A DNA stretch of 64,000 nucleotides from Bolinopsis microptera (GCF_026151205.1 NC_087077.1:17716475-17780474), one strand, 5' to 3'. Positions 22,404-35,651 are shown, counted from the stretch's first letter. Translations and numbers: made by a program. The notes: a model not told the origin generated them from the sequence alone.

Positions 22404-25400
22404 ATGGCTCAAGTTGTGAGGAGAAGAGAGCAACCTGCTGTGCTCACCTCACCTCTCTTACTAAGGTCAGTGATTAGGTATCTAGATATATATCTAGATA
22501 ATAGATACATGGATATCATATATCTAGATAATACATCTAGATATATATCTAGATATATATCTAGATATTATATATCTAGATATATAATATCTAGATAATA
22601 CATCTAGATAATACATCTAGATAATATATCTAGATAATACGTTACGGTATTAAATCTCAGTATACACAGTTACGTAATACGTGAATATAATATGTAGAAC
22701 AAATGAAACAAAGTTCAAATGGCAACTTCAACTTCATGTTAAATCATACTACAGTAATTAAACTAAAGTATAATATAATATATGTATAAACTTGTGTTTT
22801 GCGTGTTCCAAATTAGGGTTAATTCTAGATAATTACTCAATATATTTTCATATTAACATCTCAGTGTTGGTATCAAATCAAATGATTCTACTACAAGTTC
22901 CGGTTCGATTTCACCTTCAGGTCACCTCAAGGCTCTCACATCTCAAGTTGAGGTAGGTCAATTTGGAGTCAGTTCAGAATAATATAATGTACATCACTGT
23001 CCGTTGCCTCCGTCACTGTTAAACTTTTTCATCAGATTAGTTTATAACTATCTATTTTATAATATATCGTCGCTACAAGAACTAGTTGCCCGACCATTAT
23101 ACAATAACCTCCCTGGCAAGGACGGACAATGGGCAGCAAAGACCAAAGAAAGGCAGTTAGTCAGGGAGAGAGGGACCCTGCTGAAAGAAGTCCGGGAGTT
23201 ACACCACTCAACCACTGTATTCAATCGAGGTTTGGTTTTATTTGTATTTTTGTGTTTTGCTCCAGTGTAAACTTTAAAATGGAGAGGTTTTTTTAGGATG
23301 TAAAGTATTTAATTTGAAGTGCTTGTTTCATTGATTATGATTCAGCGAAAACAGAGGAGTCAAAGGAACATTTTAACGAACTGCAGCAGAAGATTAACTT
23401 TCTTTCAAAACTACATTCTGGCTCTTATCAGCTCAGCAAGCGAAACACTATCAACAGGTCAGTTATTAGTTTATTTTTTTGCTTTTTTGCTGACTCATCA
23501 TTGGAATTTGGATCCACTAGTTTTAAGTTTCGTGATGTTAAATATTTTACAAAATAAAACAAGCGATCATTTCTTCAAATCTTTCTTTTCGTTAGCGCAT
23601 TAGTGGTCCCAAAACAAAAAAAGTCTGATATAAAATGATCGTTTAAAATGTGAGAATGTAAATTATCAAAATGTTCAGGATAGAAAGCAATAGAAAACGT
23701 CTACAGTTGGCTAGAGAGGATGGCAGGAAATACAAAATGTCACTGTAAGTAGTTTTAACATTTAAATCAATTATATCATAGTGTTACTTTATCTTGTAAA
23801 TGATGAATTTAGGGAAACAAATTGACAAAACCTAGGGTTGCAGGTGCAGGTAAATAAAGCTTGAAACATTAAAAATTTCAAGCAGTTCTGTTAAAACGTC
23901 TTATCTCATAGCTGCGAAAATTGTTATCCTCAAAAAATTAAAAAACAACATTCCGCACCGAAGAAATTCTTACTAATTCCTATGTTGTGATCGTGGTGTA
24001 ACACGATTCAGTTAGTTAGCACGAGATAGCGTGTCTTAAAACAGGTGTTATCACTCCCAAGTACCATATATTACTACTCATTACCCATATTCTTCAATTC
24101 AAGACTTGTAACCAAGAACAACATCTCACAACTCATGAACATCCTCCACAGCAACAAACCTGATCATATGAAATGACAAATCCCTGGTCCAAAACTCGTT
24201 CAAACTGAACAACTCAACAGAAAGCTCATCCTCCTCCTCAAACTTATACCCCACCTCCATGAGTGTATTGAAGGTGTTGTCCCTGTATACTGGGACCCAC
24301 TCCCAATCAGAACTGAGATTCTGTAGGGTCCTGAGATCAATGTACCCAACATTATCTTCTCTTGTGGCACTGTGTTTAACTGATACCATGTATAAGTTCC
24401 TGATGTTGTGACATGGCCCTTTTATTTTGTAATACAGATTGTACCGCCCCGTCGGTAGTATAATGTTTTGCACTCTGAATCGTAACCAAGATATTGCGTT
24501 TACCTTCAAATATGTAAGGTATTTATTGTTCGTTCCATCGTCTTCGTATGTTATGTATTTGAATGAGGACAACGTATCGTCCAGCCATCGTACCCAACTA
24601 TTTTCAAGATAGATAGAAAATGAAATACTTGACGATGCAGAATCGCTGGGAATTCTCAGATCATGGGAGAAACCATAAGGATGCATCTGGTATAAGTTCA
24701 GTCCATTAAGCGACGCTTTTTCAACTTTAAAGTCTCTGAAGCTGTCAACATACTTCTCATAGTTTGTGAATAATTCTTGATAAAAGTCTCTGAATTCTAT
24801 AATAAGCTTGCTGCATGTCAACTTATCTCTGATTGGAATCAGGTAGAATATTATCTCCCATATCTCCCGAGGTAGAATTGGCTTTATTTCTCGTATAACG
24901 ATCTTATCAGTCTCATTTGGTTCTGATATTTCTTGCTGTTTAGTTGTCATATTTATCAACTGAAACGTTAAGTATTGATTTGAAAAACAGTTTATCAAAA
25001 AAATTCCTCACAATTTTCAAGAATAACTCTTAATCAAATAATAAAGGGCAAATAATAACGAATCTCAGAAAATTGCTCAAAGATTGCTGACAAAGCGACA
25101 CTATGAAATTAGCAGAGTTCATCGTAAATTACAAAACAAAGCAAATAGCTCACACAGCACACTATAAACAGACAAAGTCAATATACATTACATCACCAGT
25201 GTAGTTCAGGAAGGAGATGTAGTAATTTTACTGTGCCTGTGACCTGGTCAACATCGCCTCTAAATGGTGTGACAATGTGTAAGCTCGCCACGATGCCCTG
25301 GCGTAATTTGAGTATCCGGCCAATATCTAGATAATATCCGTACACAGTGTTTGGAAGCATCTAGATTCGATTACTATAATACAGTATTTTGATATTATGA

Positions 25401-28400
25401 TCAAGTTATCGTGGTTTACTAATAAATAATCTCGCAGAAACCTCCTGTGGTTGCGGCCCTGTCTTTGGTCCCCAAAATAATAATGCGTTTTGTAAAGCGC
25501 GCGTAGATTTTACTGTTAAAAGGGCACAATTTCAGCAGTCACTATGACATAAACTGTACATTTATTCACGTGGTTTAAAGACCTAAATTCAATTATGCGT
25601 GATATCGAATTACATTTCTTAGGTTACTAATGAAATCGCCTTGGCAACCAAAATAATTTTGTAAAGATAGCCTAGCTCCATTATATTAATCATACTTACG
25701 GGATTCCACACTTCATTCACTAATGTATAACGCTTTTAGAATGAAAGTGTGAACAATGAAGGCGCATTACTAAAAAGTAAAAACTGGGTGCTATTAAAAT
25801 GTGATTAAATGGTATGTAGTATTGCAACTACTGTAACCATCTGAAAACCTGTTCAATGACTCCTCCTCGTGTCTGTGAAAACGACGATCAACTTTGAAGA
25901 TTGCCCGATTAGTGAGATAAGATACGCTGTGACCAAGAAAAGAAGAAAAGAAGAATGAAATTTAGTCCCTAAATTGATTTAACTGAATCAGTCCGCCAAT
26001 TACTAGCACACCTTGTTCTCACGCCACATTTAGATGTGTTCGTTAAACCGACCTTAATTCTCACATAATTTGTTAGTGGGTTGTGATGAAATAACACTTT
26101 AACCAGCGTCGGATTTCACTTACGGCCAGTTAACCAAACTCTGATTACAAGTCCAGGATTTTAACCATCTTATTATCTGATGTTGTGTGGACCGCTTAAC
26201 TGGTTCGAAAAATGTTTACTAACGACTATTTCTCAGAAGGTTCAACCCGAAAAACTTAAAATCATGTTTATTAACGAACAGTGACTACAGTTTTATTGGA
26301 ATGAAATATTTACTCCTTAGAACGACTACAGAACAAAGATACCAGTCTATTCTAAACACAATGGATCAGATAGTGGTCGAGGCAGACGATCTAGCCCTCC
26401 AGTTTGAGAAACAATTGCGTGAGAAGGTTAACTTCTGTTTGCTACTTTATGGTTTATAACTCCTTTGTAAATTTATTTAAAGATATTTAAAAACGTACGT
26501 CAACATTTCATGAACACCCTTATAAACTTATGCTACTCCCGATATTAAATTTTTAATCTGCAATTAAAGGAGTTAGAATAAAATGGCTACTTTTCTAACA
26601 TACTGTCTGAATTCTCTAACAGATTTTTAGTTAGCTGTTTTCAGGCCAGAAGGCACCACGAACTAGGGAATGAGCTGAAGGAAGTCGGAGCTCAACTTAG
26701 ACTCGAACAAGCGAAGAAAGATAAATTGATTAAGGTTCGAACTTAGAAGTCTTTTTCATTTGAAGGATCACTGTACACTTAAATCATGTTATTATGCTCG
26801 GAGGCTAAACTGAACTATATGTAAAGAACCCGATATATCAGATATTTCCTCAGGAAGAAGAAAAGCACAAAAGGGAGGAAGCGCTCGAACGTATCTCTCA
26901 ATGGAGAGACTCTGAGGTGGTCGACCAGCATCTCAAATATCAGCATCAGACTCACGAGAAAAAGTTCCTTGACAAAACAAGGTTTTAAAGTCGCGATTAT
27001 TCTTGGTTACAGTTGCACTTTACAGCAAATATTCACTAACTCTCTAGTTTTTTATCATATCATCGACAATTTCCAAAATTCTTAGTATTTTTTCGTCAAT
27101 CGAATCCACAGATTCTTATCTTACTACAACCAATTCAAACATTCATAACAAGCCAATGAAATTAACTTTTCCAAACAGGAGTTTGGGTAAAAAGCTCCGC
27201 AACACGGACCACGATGTAAAACTGAAGCAAAGAGAGTACGGGAGGAAGCTGCAGGATGTAAACTGTTTGCTGGGTAAAGTGGGCGAGGAACAGAGGAGAC
27301 TCAGTGAGAACAAGATTCATATCGATAATATGGGTACAATACAGGAGAACGAGCAGAATGTCCAGGTTTAAATTTGGGAGGGAGACTGGGAGATATAAGC
27401 GTTATTACTCTGTAATGATTATTCACATAACATTATTATTATTATCTGCCAAAACTGAACAAGTTTCACCTACCAGTGCAGTACTCTTACATCAACATTA
27501 ATTGTACCACCGTATAATCCATTTAAAAACTGTCTTGAACTAAGAATTCCAGTTCACACATTTAAAAACTTTGCTATTTGCTACAGGATCACATATCAAA
27601 ACAGAAGACTATCCTGGCACAGCGACAAACGAAAGCGAACAAATGGGAGCCAAAGTTACGGCAACTAGCCAAGGAAAACGAGCAGAGACTAAACGAAATG
27701 GAACGGCAAATCCTATTTGTGAGTCAAGAAGAGTACAAACATGTACAAAGTTGAACAATTGAGCGATTGCACTTATTACACTCTAGTATAACATGCTTAG
27801 TAAACACTATAGTATCATGTAACATGTAATGATTTACCTTCTTTAATATCATACATCCATACTTAACATTGGTCCATTTTTGTCTCATGACTGTTAGCTT
27901 GTTAGTATGGTCATTGGATATTTCTAATTGGACCTAATTAGTTAATTGTCTCATTAAACATGACTGACTGACTTATCATGCCTCATCAGATGTTAATGAG
28001 AGTACTTATAATTCAAGATTATGTAAGTTACTAGTGAAACCCGTGCCTACGGCCGGGACTTTACTATCGCAGTTGAATTGCAAAAGTGTAAACGGTGGCA
28101 AAGTTAAAACGGTGCAAAAATATACACTCGCCGAAACCGGCCGCATTAGAGTAAATTTAATTCTGGGCGTATCCAATAGTAATACTGAATAGGAAATCTT
28201 GCGGAAATAGAGAGAGTGTGAGAGATGGACAAAAAGTCTGAAAAAGTGAGTCACTTCAATATCACATTTGCAGTACAAAACCATCAATTAAACCACTTAC
28301 CACCAGCCGATTTTTTTTTAATTTGCACATCGGCTTCTTCAGAGTTTTTTCGAAACTATACCGAAAAAACCAGTCCCATAACTCTTACCATTTTCTTGAT

Positions 28401-29244
28401 TAAACCGTTAGGAAATTACACACCCACCCACCCACACATTTATTGGGACTATTAGTATAGATAGAGATATGATATATTTATTGGTATTATATGTTTCCCA
28501 TTCTAGAAAAACCCAGCCATCAGAGTGGTGCTCAAAATATTAGCCACATTAACCCTCGTATTTCCCACTCATCCCTTCCACCAAAGAAATACCAAATCTG
28601 TTACAATTACTTCACATATCAGGAGGACGTAGCGAAGGCCGGAGGTAAAGAACGAACCCTCTATAGGAATATGCGGAAGTTGGAAAGTGAGACCAGGAAA
28701 CAGGAGCAGATCTGCAACAGCAAGAAGGCACTGGTGGAAGCAGCTAACACTGCCGCCAGGAAACATGCCCAGGACCAACTGAGAGCTGTTGACTCCCACC
28801 AGCTTGAGGTATCTAGCTATTAGATTGTTAAATGGGTTTCATGGGTTCAGGTTTCTCTATCATTCATGATATCAAGAATGTACTGTATAGTTGACGATAA
28901 AGTACATGATTTTTAAAATTTTTTGATAATAAGATCTATATTGATTGATGTTATATATAACATCAATTCCATATGCCAAAACCCCCTCAAATTTCAAGAA
29001 TGTAATTATTGTTTTGAATAAGCAAGGTTTGAATTTCAATGTGTCATTCTGACCTCCAATCACTCAATCTCAGCTCGGAGAGCAAGTTGCGAAAGAAGAA
29101 GCCTTTCTTCGGCAGTTGATAGTTCAAAGAGACAATGCTCTAGCTGATTATAGGCAACACCAGACCGGCCTGAAAGACATTATACAACTTTTCCAGACTT
29201 TGTCAAGTGAACAGGAGAGAAAAATTAAACTCTCCGAGTCATAG
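22404..29244 (+). CDS. Coiled-coil protein, 477 aa, family not identified
   Basis: Eleven exons: 22404-22465, 23036-23229, 23346-23457, 23679-23744, 26321-26426, 26645-26734, 26854-26981, 27179-27365, 27587-27718, 28623-28808, 29074-29244. Phases agree at every junction, and most donors are GTAAGT- or GTCAGT-like. The product is almost wholly charged alpha-helix (Glu, Lys, Arg, Gln rich) with heptad-like Leu and Ile from about residue 45 to the end; no membrane segment or catalytic motif. This resembles cytoskeletal or ciliary CCDC-type proteins, and DNAL4 in the same window shows the organism has axonemes, but no named member could be assigned. The first exon join (22465 to 23036) is the least certain. 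Intron 4 is 2.6 kb and contains an opposite-strand gene; intron 9 carries a hairpin repeat. Confidence 0.82.
22470..22640. repeat. TCTAGATA(TATA) microsatellite
   Basis: Repeats of TCTAGATA and ATATATCTAGATAATA over about 170 bp in intron 1 of the coiled-coil gene, directly after the donor site. Most are self-complementary. Confidence 0.85.
24126..24998 (-). CDS. Intronless F-box-like protein with a possible PP2-like C-terminal domain
   Basis: A single 290-codon frame on the minus strand lies wholly within intron 4 of the coiled-coil gene. The second ATG (24,950, residue 17) gives a more typical polar N-terminus and may be the true start. Residues ~37-75 (ILPREIWEIIFYLIPI..) fit an F-box: Leu-Pro, then alternating hydrophobics, then a Cys/Arg segment. 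The C-terminal ~170 residues contain a WLRFRVQNIILPTGRYNLYY-like segment and an RDLSFHMIRF segment near the end, reminiscent of PP2/FBA-type beta-sandwich domains found behind F-boxes. If correct, it would be a substrate adaptor of an SCF ubiquitin ligase. Both domain calls rest on pattern reading. The absence of introns suggests retroposition or a lineage-specific family. Confidence 0.65.
   Translation of the reverse strand: MINCFSNQYLTFQLINMTTKQQEISEPNETDKIVIREIKPILPREIWEIIFYLIPIRDKLTCSKLIIEFRDFYQELFTNYEKYVDSFRDFKVEKASLNGLNLYQMHPYGFSHDLRIPSDSASSSISFSIYLENSWVRWLDDTLSSFKYITYEDDGTNNKYLTYLKVNAISWLRFRVQNIILPTGRYNLYYKIKGPCHNIRNLYMVSVKHSATREDNVGYIDLRTLQNLSSDWEWVPVYRDNTFNTLMEVGYKFEEEDELSVELFSLNEFWTRDLSFHMIRFVAVEDVHEL
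28030..28460 (+). repeat. Hairpin-headed repeat with CCCA-rich tail (copy 1, in intron 9)
   Basis: Starts ACTAGTGAAACCCGTGCC and forms a hairpin with the adjacent GGCCGGGACTTTACT. Its second half contains ACAAAACCATCAATTAAACC and ACTATACCGAAAAAA, and it ends in a (CCCA)n tail (ACCCACCCACCCACAC). The same order of parts is seen at 35,652-36,404. This looks like a short non-autonomous retroposon, or the end of a larger family; no internal coding. Confidence 0.65.
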
Positions 29245-29889
29245 TTTTATCAGAATTAATGGTCGATATGAAATGGATCCCCGAGACTTTAGGTAATATC
29301 AGATCATTTGAAATATCTGGTGAGAAAATTATCCATGTTGATACGGTGTCAACTGTCAATAGCACTGATTAGCGATAACGATGTTAAAAGAAAGATCCCG
29401 CATTATATTACAATAGCTCTCTGACTGAAACCGTAACCCTTACACGAGAACCTTGTCGTAATATAGTGCTGTCGTGATATAGTATACCTCGACGCCATCT
29501 GATTTTAGGTATATGTAAATAATCTTGTTCAATCTTTAGAATTTCCATAGAAACTATAGAATTTACAGATCTTGCTGCAGAGCTACTTGTTGGTGATTTT
29601 CTTTGTCGCGGCTACAGAATATGATGATTTTAATGTTGACGATAAGTGATAACCATACAAGTTGTGTTAATATAATGTACTGTTATAGGCAAATGATTTA
29701 TAGTTAAAGTTTATTTTAATCTTGCTGTTTCATTTTTCATTTAATTCCTGCTGAAGTTGACAGAAAATCGATTAAACGGATTAAACGTTTATTAGTCAAG
29801 AGAAGCCCTGACACTCCTGGCTTGACAATACAAGAATTAAATCATATCATAGAAATAAGATACAAAAACCGTGAAGAAACATATACTAT
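29245..29889. other. Gap downstream of the coiled-coil gene
   Basis: AT-rich. The coiled-coil 3' UTR probably occupies the first part. No gene or repeat boundary was recognised. Confidence 0.35.
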
Positions 29890-30139
29890 AATTTAAGCTA
29901 AGTCTCTCGGGAAACGAAGTGCACCCAGATCTAGTATCAACTAAAAATTTAGCAATCTCTTTTAAAAGCTTTGGTTGAGTGAATATGACATCCATTCCCT
30001 CGAAGAGGTTGGTTTTAGCTTCAGGGCTAAGGCGGTCCCTGTTGTCTTGGTAGAGGGGGCAGGTTCTAAGCACATGAACCTCATCTTTAATGACCCTGTT
30101 CATTAGAAACACCCCTAAAAGTTCGTTTTTTGACAACAA
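29890..30139 (-). pseudogene. C-terminal remnant of a non-LTR retrotransposon polyprotein
   Basis: A minus-strand frame contains the motif DEVHVLRTCPLYQDNRDRL followed by a segment of the LLKEIAKFLVDT type. This is the usual end of jockey/CR1-like retrotransposon proteins (a late Cys/His knuckle of the pattern E-x-H-x-L-x-x-CPLY). Only about 70-90 codons survive; neither endonuclease nor reverse transcriptase is nearby. A 5'-truncated copy is the simplest reading. Confidence 0.7.
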
Positions 30140-30289
30140 ATTTAAAACTTCTGTAATTTCATTTCTGTTTTAGTTACGCATTTGATTTTTGGTATGCGCA
30201 TAGAAAATTGATACAGCTTTGCCTTTAAAATACGATGTTCGATGACCTCCTAACTTACTGATACTCACTACTAGACTCAGTACAGTAGG

Positions 30290-32150
30290 AGTGATTGAAC
30301 TGCGAGGGACAAATGAGGCTAACGAATTATAAACCTCATCACTTAAAAAAATAACTTTCTCATGTTACGTCCATGATATACGTCCCTTAGATCTCGATAC
30401 TTGATCTAATCGAGAATCTAAGCTTTAAATGTTCGAGGTGAAAATGAGGCTAACCACCTTTTGAGAGGGTGAAATGAGGCTAACAAGTATACTTTCGTGT
30501 ATATTTTCGAGCAGGTTCGGTATTGTGACTATATAATGTGTCAACAATAAAGATTGATTCATCCTCTTCGAGTTCAACATTTCAGAAACCACCGAGTCTA
30601 CTTGTACTTGTAGGAGGCCAAAATGAGGCTAATAAAGAATTCGAGTTTCGACCGCATTTTAACTTTAATGTACGGAAACAGGTTAAAGACTCACTAATAA
30701 ACTTGTTATTATAGCCTGCAGGTTATTGAGACTTTATCATAATTTATGTGAGGTTGGATTGAAGCTACCCTCTTTCCACGGGAGGCGAAATTTGGGCTAA
30801 CAGACACTGTTGATTTTCAGTCCCTAGATATTGACTATTGTACTGTCACAACTCACAAGTTACTTGATATCCGTGTTGCACATGAAATTCCTTGATTATA
30901 CTTTTAAGTATATTTAAAGCTTAGATATCAATTAAAATCGATATCTAAGCTTCCAATATTCGAGGTGAAAATGATGCTAACCATCTTTTGAGAGGGTGAA
31001 ATGAGGCTTTCAAACAATTTGAAGGGCTAGCCGCTAGTCCGAAGAAGCAGTAGAACAAGTAATGAACAAAACCTTGATAGTTAGCCTTATTTGATCCTCC
31101 ATCAAAAGACAGAAAGTGGAAAGGGTAGGTGGAGTCTACCATCGACCTAAGTATCCATATATGTATACCAGGTCAAAGGATAGTTTAATATAAAGGACGT
31201 TATTATTCAAACATAATTCAAAAATTATAAATTATTAGCCTTACTTTACCCTCCTTTAAAAGGAAAAAAGGGGTCGGCCTTCGAACTTCAACTACCTTAC
31301 AAGACATATTTATGTGGATCATAATTCTGGGGATCGGAATTATGGGGGAACGAAAATATGGGGATTTTTTTCAGAAATCCCCAAATTTCGTACCCCAAAT
31401 TAAATTGTCGCATTTTCACGCTAAATTATTTCAGAGAAATCAAAATCAGTTTTTGATGGAATTTTTAAAAATCGTGAAAAACTAAATTAATTAAAAATCA
31501 TTCTCTTCGTTTAAATCGTCTTCATCGTCGTCTCTTTCACCTTGAGTCTGCTCACCGGTGTAGTCCCAGGTGTATGCCTCTCTCAACAGGAGTTTGAGCT
31601 TGTCAATTAAGTCTCCCAGCTACTCTTGAATGTGAGACTAAGTTAGACTTCTAACCCTCCAGAGGGTATCGGCGATCGGCGTGGTATCCTTGTCTCACAA
31701 AACACGTAAAACAACTTATTTGACAAATTCACCTCAAATTAGCCCTATTTAAGCCAATTACATAAAAATTAATGTGTGGGATTTTGAAATGGCGGCCACA
31801 ATTTTGGTAGTACGAAAATATGGGGATTTTTTCCAAAAATCCCCAAATTTCGTACCATATAAATATGTCTCGTAAGGTAGATAGAGCGTCCATCTAATGT
31901 ATTTTAGGTCAGAGGATACTTTGGTGGACGTTATTATTCAAATAAAATTCAAAAATTAAAAATGACTTGTTAGCCTCATTTTCCCCTCAATTAGCGAAAA
32001 AATGTCTCTCTTTAAGTTTAAAGATTCTGAAAGAGTTCGATCTGATGAATCGATTTAACACGTTTAAACTTTTATTTCATGCTTGGCAGCTGTCATTATA
32101 AAACAAAATTTAAAATGAATCGTTAGCCTTAATTTTTGATTGACGATGTC
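30290..32150. repeat. Oriented GAGGCTAAC motif array, possibly a third motif-array transposon
   Basis: GAGG(T)GAAAATGAGGCTAAC-like phrases occur forward near 30,304, 30,440, 30,467, 30,612, 30,780, 30,958 and 30,990. They then occur only in reverse (GTTAGCCTCATTTTCCCCTC-like) near 31,079, 31,227, 31,735, 31,969 and 32,122. The switch lies at about 31,000-31,080. The plan equals that of the two GGACACGTTCA elements, but I found no matching terminal inverted repeats or target duplication. A duplicated ~60-bp block (CCCCAAATTTCGTACC) also occurs near 31,379 and 31,840. Confidence 0.55.
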
Positions 32151-32420
32151 AACCCTTCCAGATCGTTGCTCTGCAAATTAGCAGAGCATGTCTCATGCAG
32201 ACTGGCTGGCGGCAAGTTTCAAAGGTATATGGCATAATATTAATAACATATATCATTATTACTCTCGCAAATGACCTCACGATGTTCGGTCATTAATATT
32301 ATCTGTTGTCACGCGCGGCTCTCAAAGTGTGAAGATATTATCATGTTATATTTATTTATATTATTATATCACAATGCTGGCAAGCATTACCGTCGCCCTT
32401 ATATTCACAATACTATTTAC
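32151..32420. other. Short unassigned stretch
   Basis: Contains ATAATATTAAT and its complement at 32,235 and 32,294 and a GCAGAG..CTCTGC mini-palindrome near 32,165-32,190. The words GACGATGTCAA..CTTCC match the start of the dimeric repeats at 44,531 and 49,109, so a truncated copy may begin at about 32,143. Confidence 0.35.
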
Positions 32421-33831
32421 CCCCTATACTAGTATATCCCCTTAATTGTTTTCCAGGCATTAAGACTCATCGAAAGTAGTTCAGCAGGCATATTTAAGTT
32501 CAAAACATTCTAATTCAATGTTAAAGATGACAGGAATAAGAAATAGTTATGTGGAGGTTTTTAAGAAATTTGCGCAAAATATGCGCCGGCATTTTATACG
32601 AAATTAGGTAAAAACCCCAAAATCGCCATATTCAGGTGTCTTAAAAACCATGTTAAAATTGAGTTAGAAATATGAAACTTTGCAGGGCGTCTAGACCTTG
32701 TCCAAATCGACTGTAAAAAAAATTTCATGTTTCAGGAGTATCGGGAAGTGGGTTTTCTGGAACCCCTGTTTTACAACAGATTGTCGTGAAGTATAGTATA
32801 TAATATGTATAGACGCTTTTGGCAGTCAATTGTAGCCTACATTTAAGTGTCCGTAGATTCAAAAGTATAAAAGATACAGTCATTTCGAACCACAGGTTTT
32901 AAAGATAATAGTTTATACTTTAGTTTACATTATATTGAAAAATAATTTAACGTCATCATCATCACTTGATGACGTCATCAAGTTAAGTGTTTCGAAAACC
33001 TGATTTTTTACAAAATAACAACTTTTCAAATCGATTTAACACCATTAAGGAGTAATTTTATTCAAAATCTGAGGACATTTTCACCTTAGATAATTGTTCA
33101 AGCATTCTGAAAATCTACCGGAAAAGTTTCCTACCTTGCTCCTTCATAAAGATATTCGCTATTGAAGTTAGTGCTTTTTGAAGAATAATTTTATAAAAAC
33201 ACAAAAGTTGTGAATTAGTATTCTCCGGTGTTGGGCCATCCCTTGGGTTGTGGAGCTCAATTTTGCTTCCTAAAGGTCTAAATTGTGTTATAGGCTAGTT
33301 TTAAAGTTGAAAATCGAAAAGTTGCACACGTGGGGACACGCCCAAATTGATTTAAAATAGCTAAAATCACTGAAAATTGTTATTTTCACGATTTTTACCA
33401 ACTTTGGAGTCCCGTTGTGATCCAAGTTCTTTTTGAAATCTTCTGAAACTTTTCATGCTTATCAAACTATATATTAAATATCACTATACAAAAATTAACG
33501 GTGATTCAATATTTTATGCGCACGCAACGTCCGCTCAAAGTTTGCACGTGCGAAAGGTGAGAATATTGCTCATTCGTGATTTCGAATATATTCTGCTTTC
33601 CCACGATATTTAAATGGCATTATCAATTATATATATGAATTTAATGCCAACTTGAATGAGTAAAAAGTGCCATATTCAGTCTGTTATTGACAGATATGCC
33701 TACCTAAACACAAGGAAACGTTTTCAAAGGTAAAATTTCGAAATCGTTGAAATTATACCTCCTTATTATTATTAATGAAGTTTCGACTGTGTAAATTATC
33801 CTGACATTATAATCAAAAAGAGATGATATTT

Positions 33832-34150
33832 GACCAAAACCCATAATCATGGGTAGAGTGAACCGCTGCCAGTGTCTCTCTTTTCCAAACAAAAGAAAAT
33901 GATATTAATTTGAGGAACCGTCCGCAAATGCAAATTGATACCGAGAATGAAATCGGTCGCTCGCTTTTCCCATTCATTCACGGCTTACGTATTGTAATAA
34001 AGCTTATTGAATGGGAAAAGCGAGCGACCGATTTCATTCTCGGTATCAATTTGCATTTGCGGACGGTTCCTCAAATTAATATCATTTTCTTTTGTTTGGA
34101 AAAGAGACACTGGCAGCGGTTCACTCTACCCATGATTATGGGTTTTGGTC
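33832..34150. repeat. Central palindrome 1
   Basis: Runs from GACCAAAACCCATAATCATG to its reverse complement, with a loop around 33,980-34,010 containing CACGGCTTACGTATTG. It could form a long cruciform or hairpin. It is the mirror image of palindrome 2. Confidence 0.9.
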
Positions 34151-34171
34151 AAATTTTATATATACATATTA

Positions 34172-34492
34172 GACCAAAACCCATAATCATGGGTAGAGTG
34201 AACCGCTGCCAGTGTCTCTCTTTTCCAAACAAAAGAAAATGATATTAATTTGAGGAACCGTCCGCAAATGCAAATTGATACCGAGAATGAAATCGGTCGC
34301 TCGCTTTTCCCATTGAATAAGCTTTATTACAATACGTAAGCCGTGAATGAATGGGAAAAGCGAGCGACCGATTTCATTCTCGGTATCAATTTGCATTTGC
34401 GGACGGTTCCTCAAATTAATATCATTTTCTTTTGTTTGGAAAAGAGAGACACTGGCAGCGGTTCACTCTACCCATGATTATGGGTTTTGGTC
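34172..34492. repeat. Central palindrome 2
   Basis: Same arms as palindrome 1, but the loop (CAATACGTAAGCCGTG) is inverted, so the two palindromes form the tips of the larger inverted repeat. A ~20-bp AT spacer separates them. Confidence 0.9.
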
Positions 34493-35651
34493 TAATATCA
34501 TCTCTTTTTGATTATAATGTCAGGATAATTTACACAGTCGAAACTTAATAAGGAGGTAATTTCAACGATTTCGAAATTTTACCTTTGAAAACGTTTCCTT
34601 GTGTTTAGGTAGGCATATCTGTCAATAACAGACTGAATATAGCACTTTTTACTCATTCAAGTTGGCATTAAATTCATATATAATGCCATTTTAATATCGT
34701 GGGAAAGCAGAATAATGAATATATTCGAAATCACGAATGAGCAAAATTCTCACCTTTCGCACGTGCAAACTTTGAGCGGACGTTGCGTGCGCATAAAATA
34801 TTGAATCACCATAAATTTTTGCATAGTGTTATTTAATATATAGTTTGATAAGCATGAAAAGTTTCAGAAGATTTCAAAAAGAACTTGGATCACAACGGGA
34901 CTCCAAAGTTGGTAAAAATCGTGAAAATAACAATTTTTAGTGATTTTAGCTATTTTAAATGAATTTGGGCGTGTCCCCACGTGTGCAACTTTTCGATTTT
35001 CAACTTTAAAACTAGCCTATAACACAATTTAGACCTTTAGGAAGCAAAATTGAGCTCCACAACCCAAGGGATGGCCCAACACCAGAGAATACTAATTCAC
35101 AACTTTTGTGTTTTTATAAAATTATTCTTCAAAAAAGCACAAACTTCAATAGCGAATATCTTTATGAAGGAGCAAAGTAGGAAAACTTTCCGGTAAATTT
35201 TCAGAATGCTTGAACAATTATCTAAGATGAAAATGTCCTCAGATTTTGAATAAAATTACTCCTTAATGCTTTAAAATCGATTTGAAAAGTTGTTATTTTG
35301 TCAAAAATCAAGTTTTAAAAACACTTAAATTGATGACGTCATCAAGTGATGATTATGACGATAAATTATTTTTCGATATAATGTAAACTAAAGTATAAAC
35401 AATTATCTTTAAAACCTGTGGTTCGAAATGACTGTATCTTTTATACTTTTGAATCTACGGACACTTAAATGTAGGCTACAATTTACTGCAAAAGCGTCTA
35501 TACATATTTTCGATATAATGTAAACTAAAGTATAAACAATTATCTTTAAAACCTGTGGTTCGAAATGACTGTATCTTTTATACTTTTGAATCTACGGACA
35601 CTTAAATGTAGGCTACAATTTACTGCAAAAGCGTCTATACATATATATATA

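Noticed and set aside
27304-28287. Short frames overlapping coiled-coil exons and introns
   Set aside because: Out of phase with the splice-consistent exon chain, or inside the intronic hairpin repeat.
33910-34414. Open frames of 110 and 75 codons in the foldback centre
   Set aside because: They are the same palindromic sequence read on both strands; no domain and no independent coding signal.
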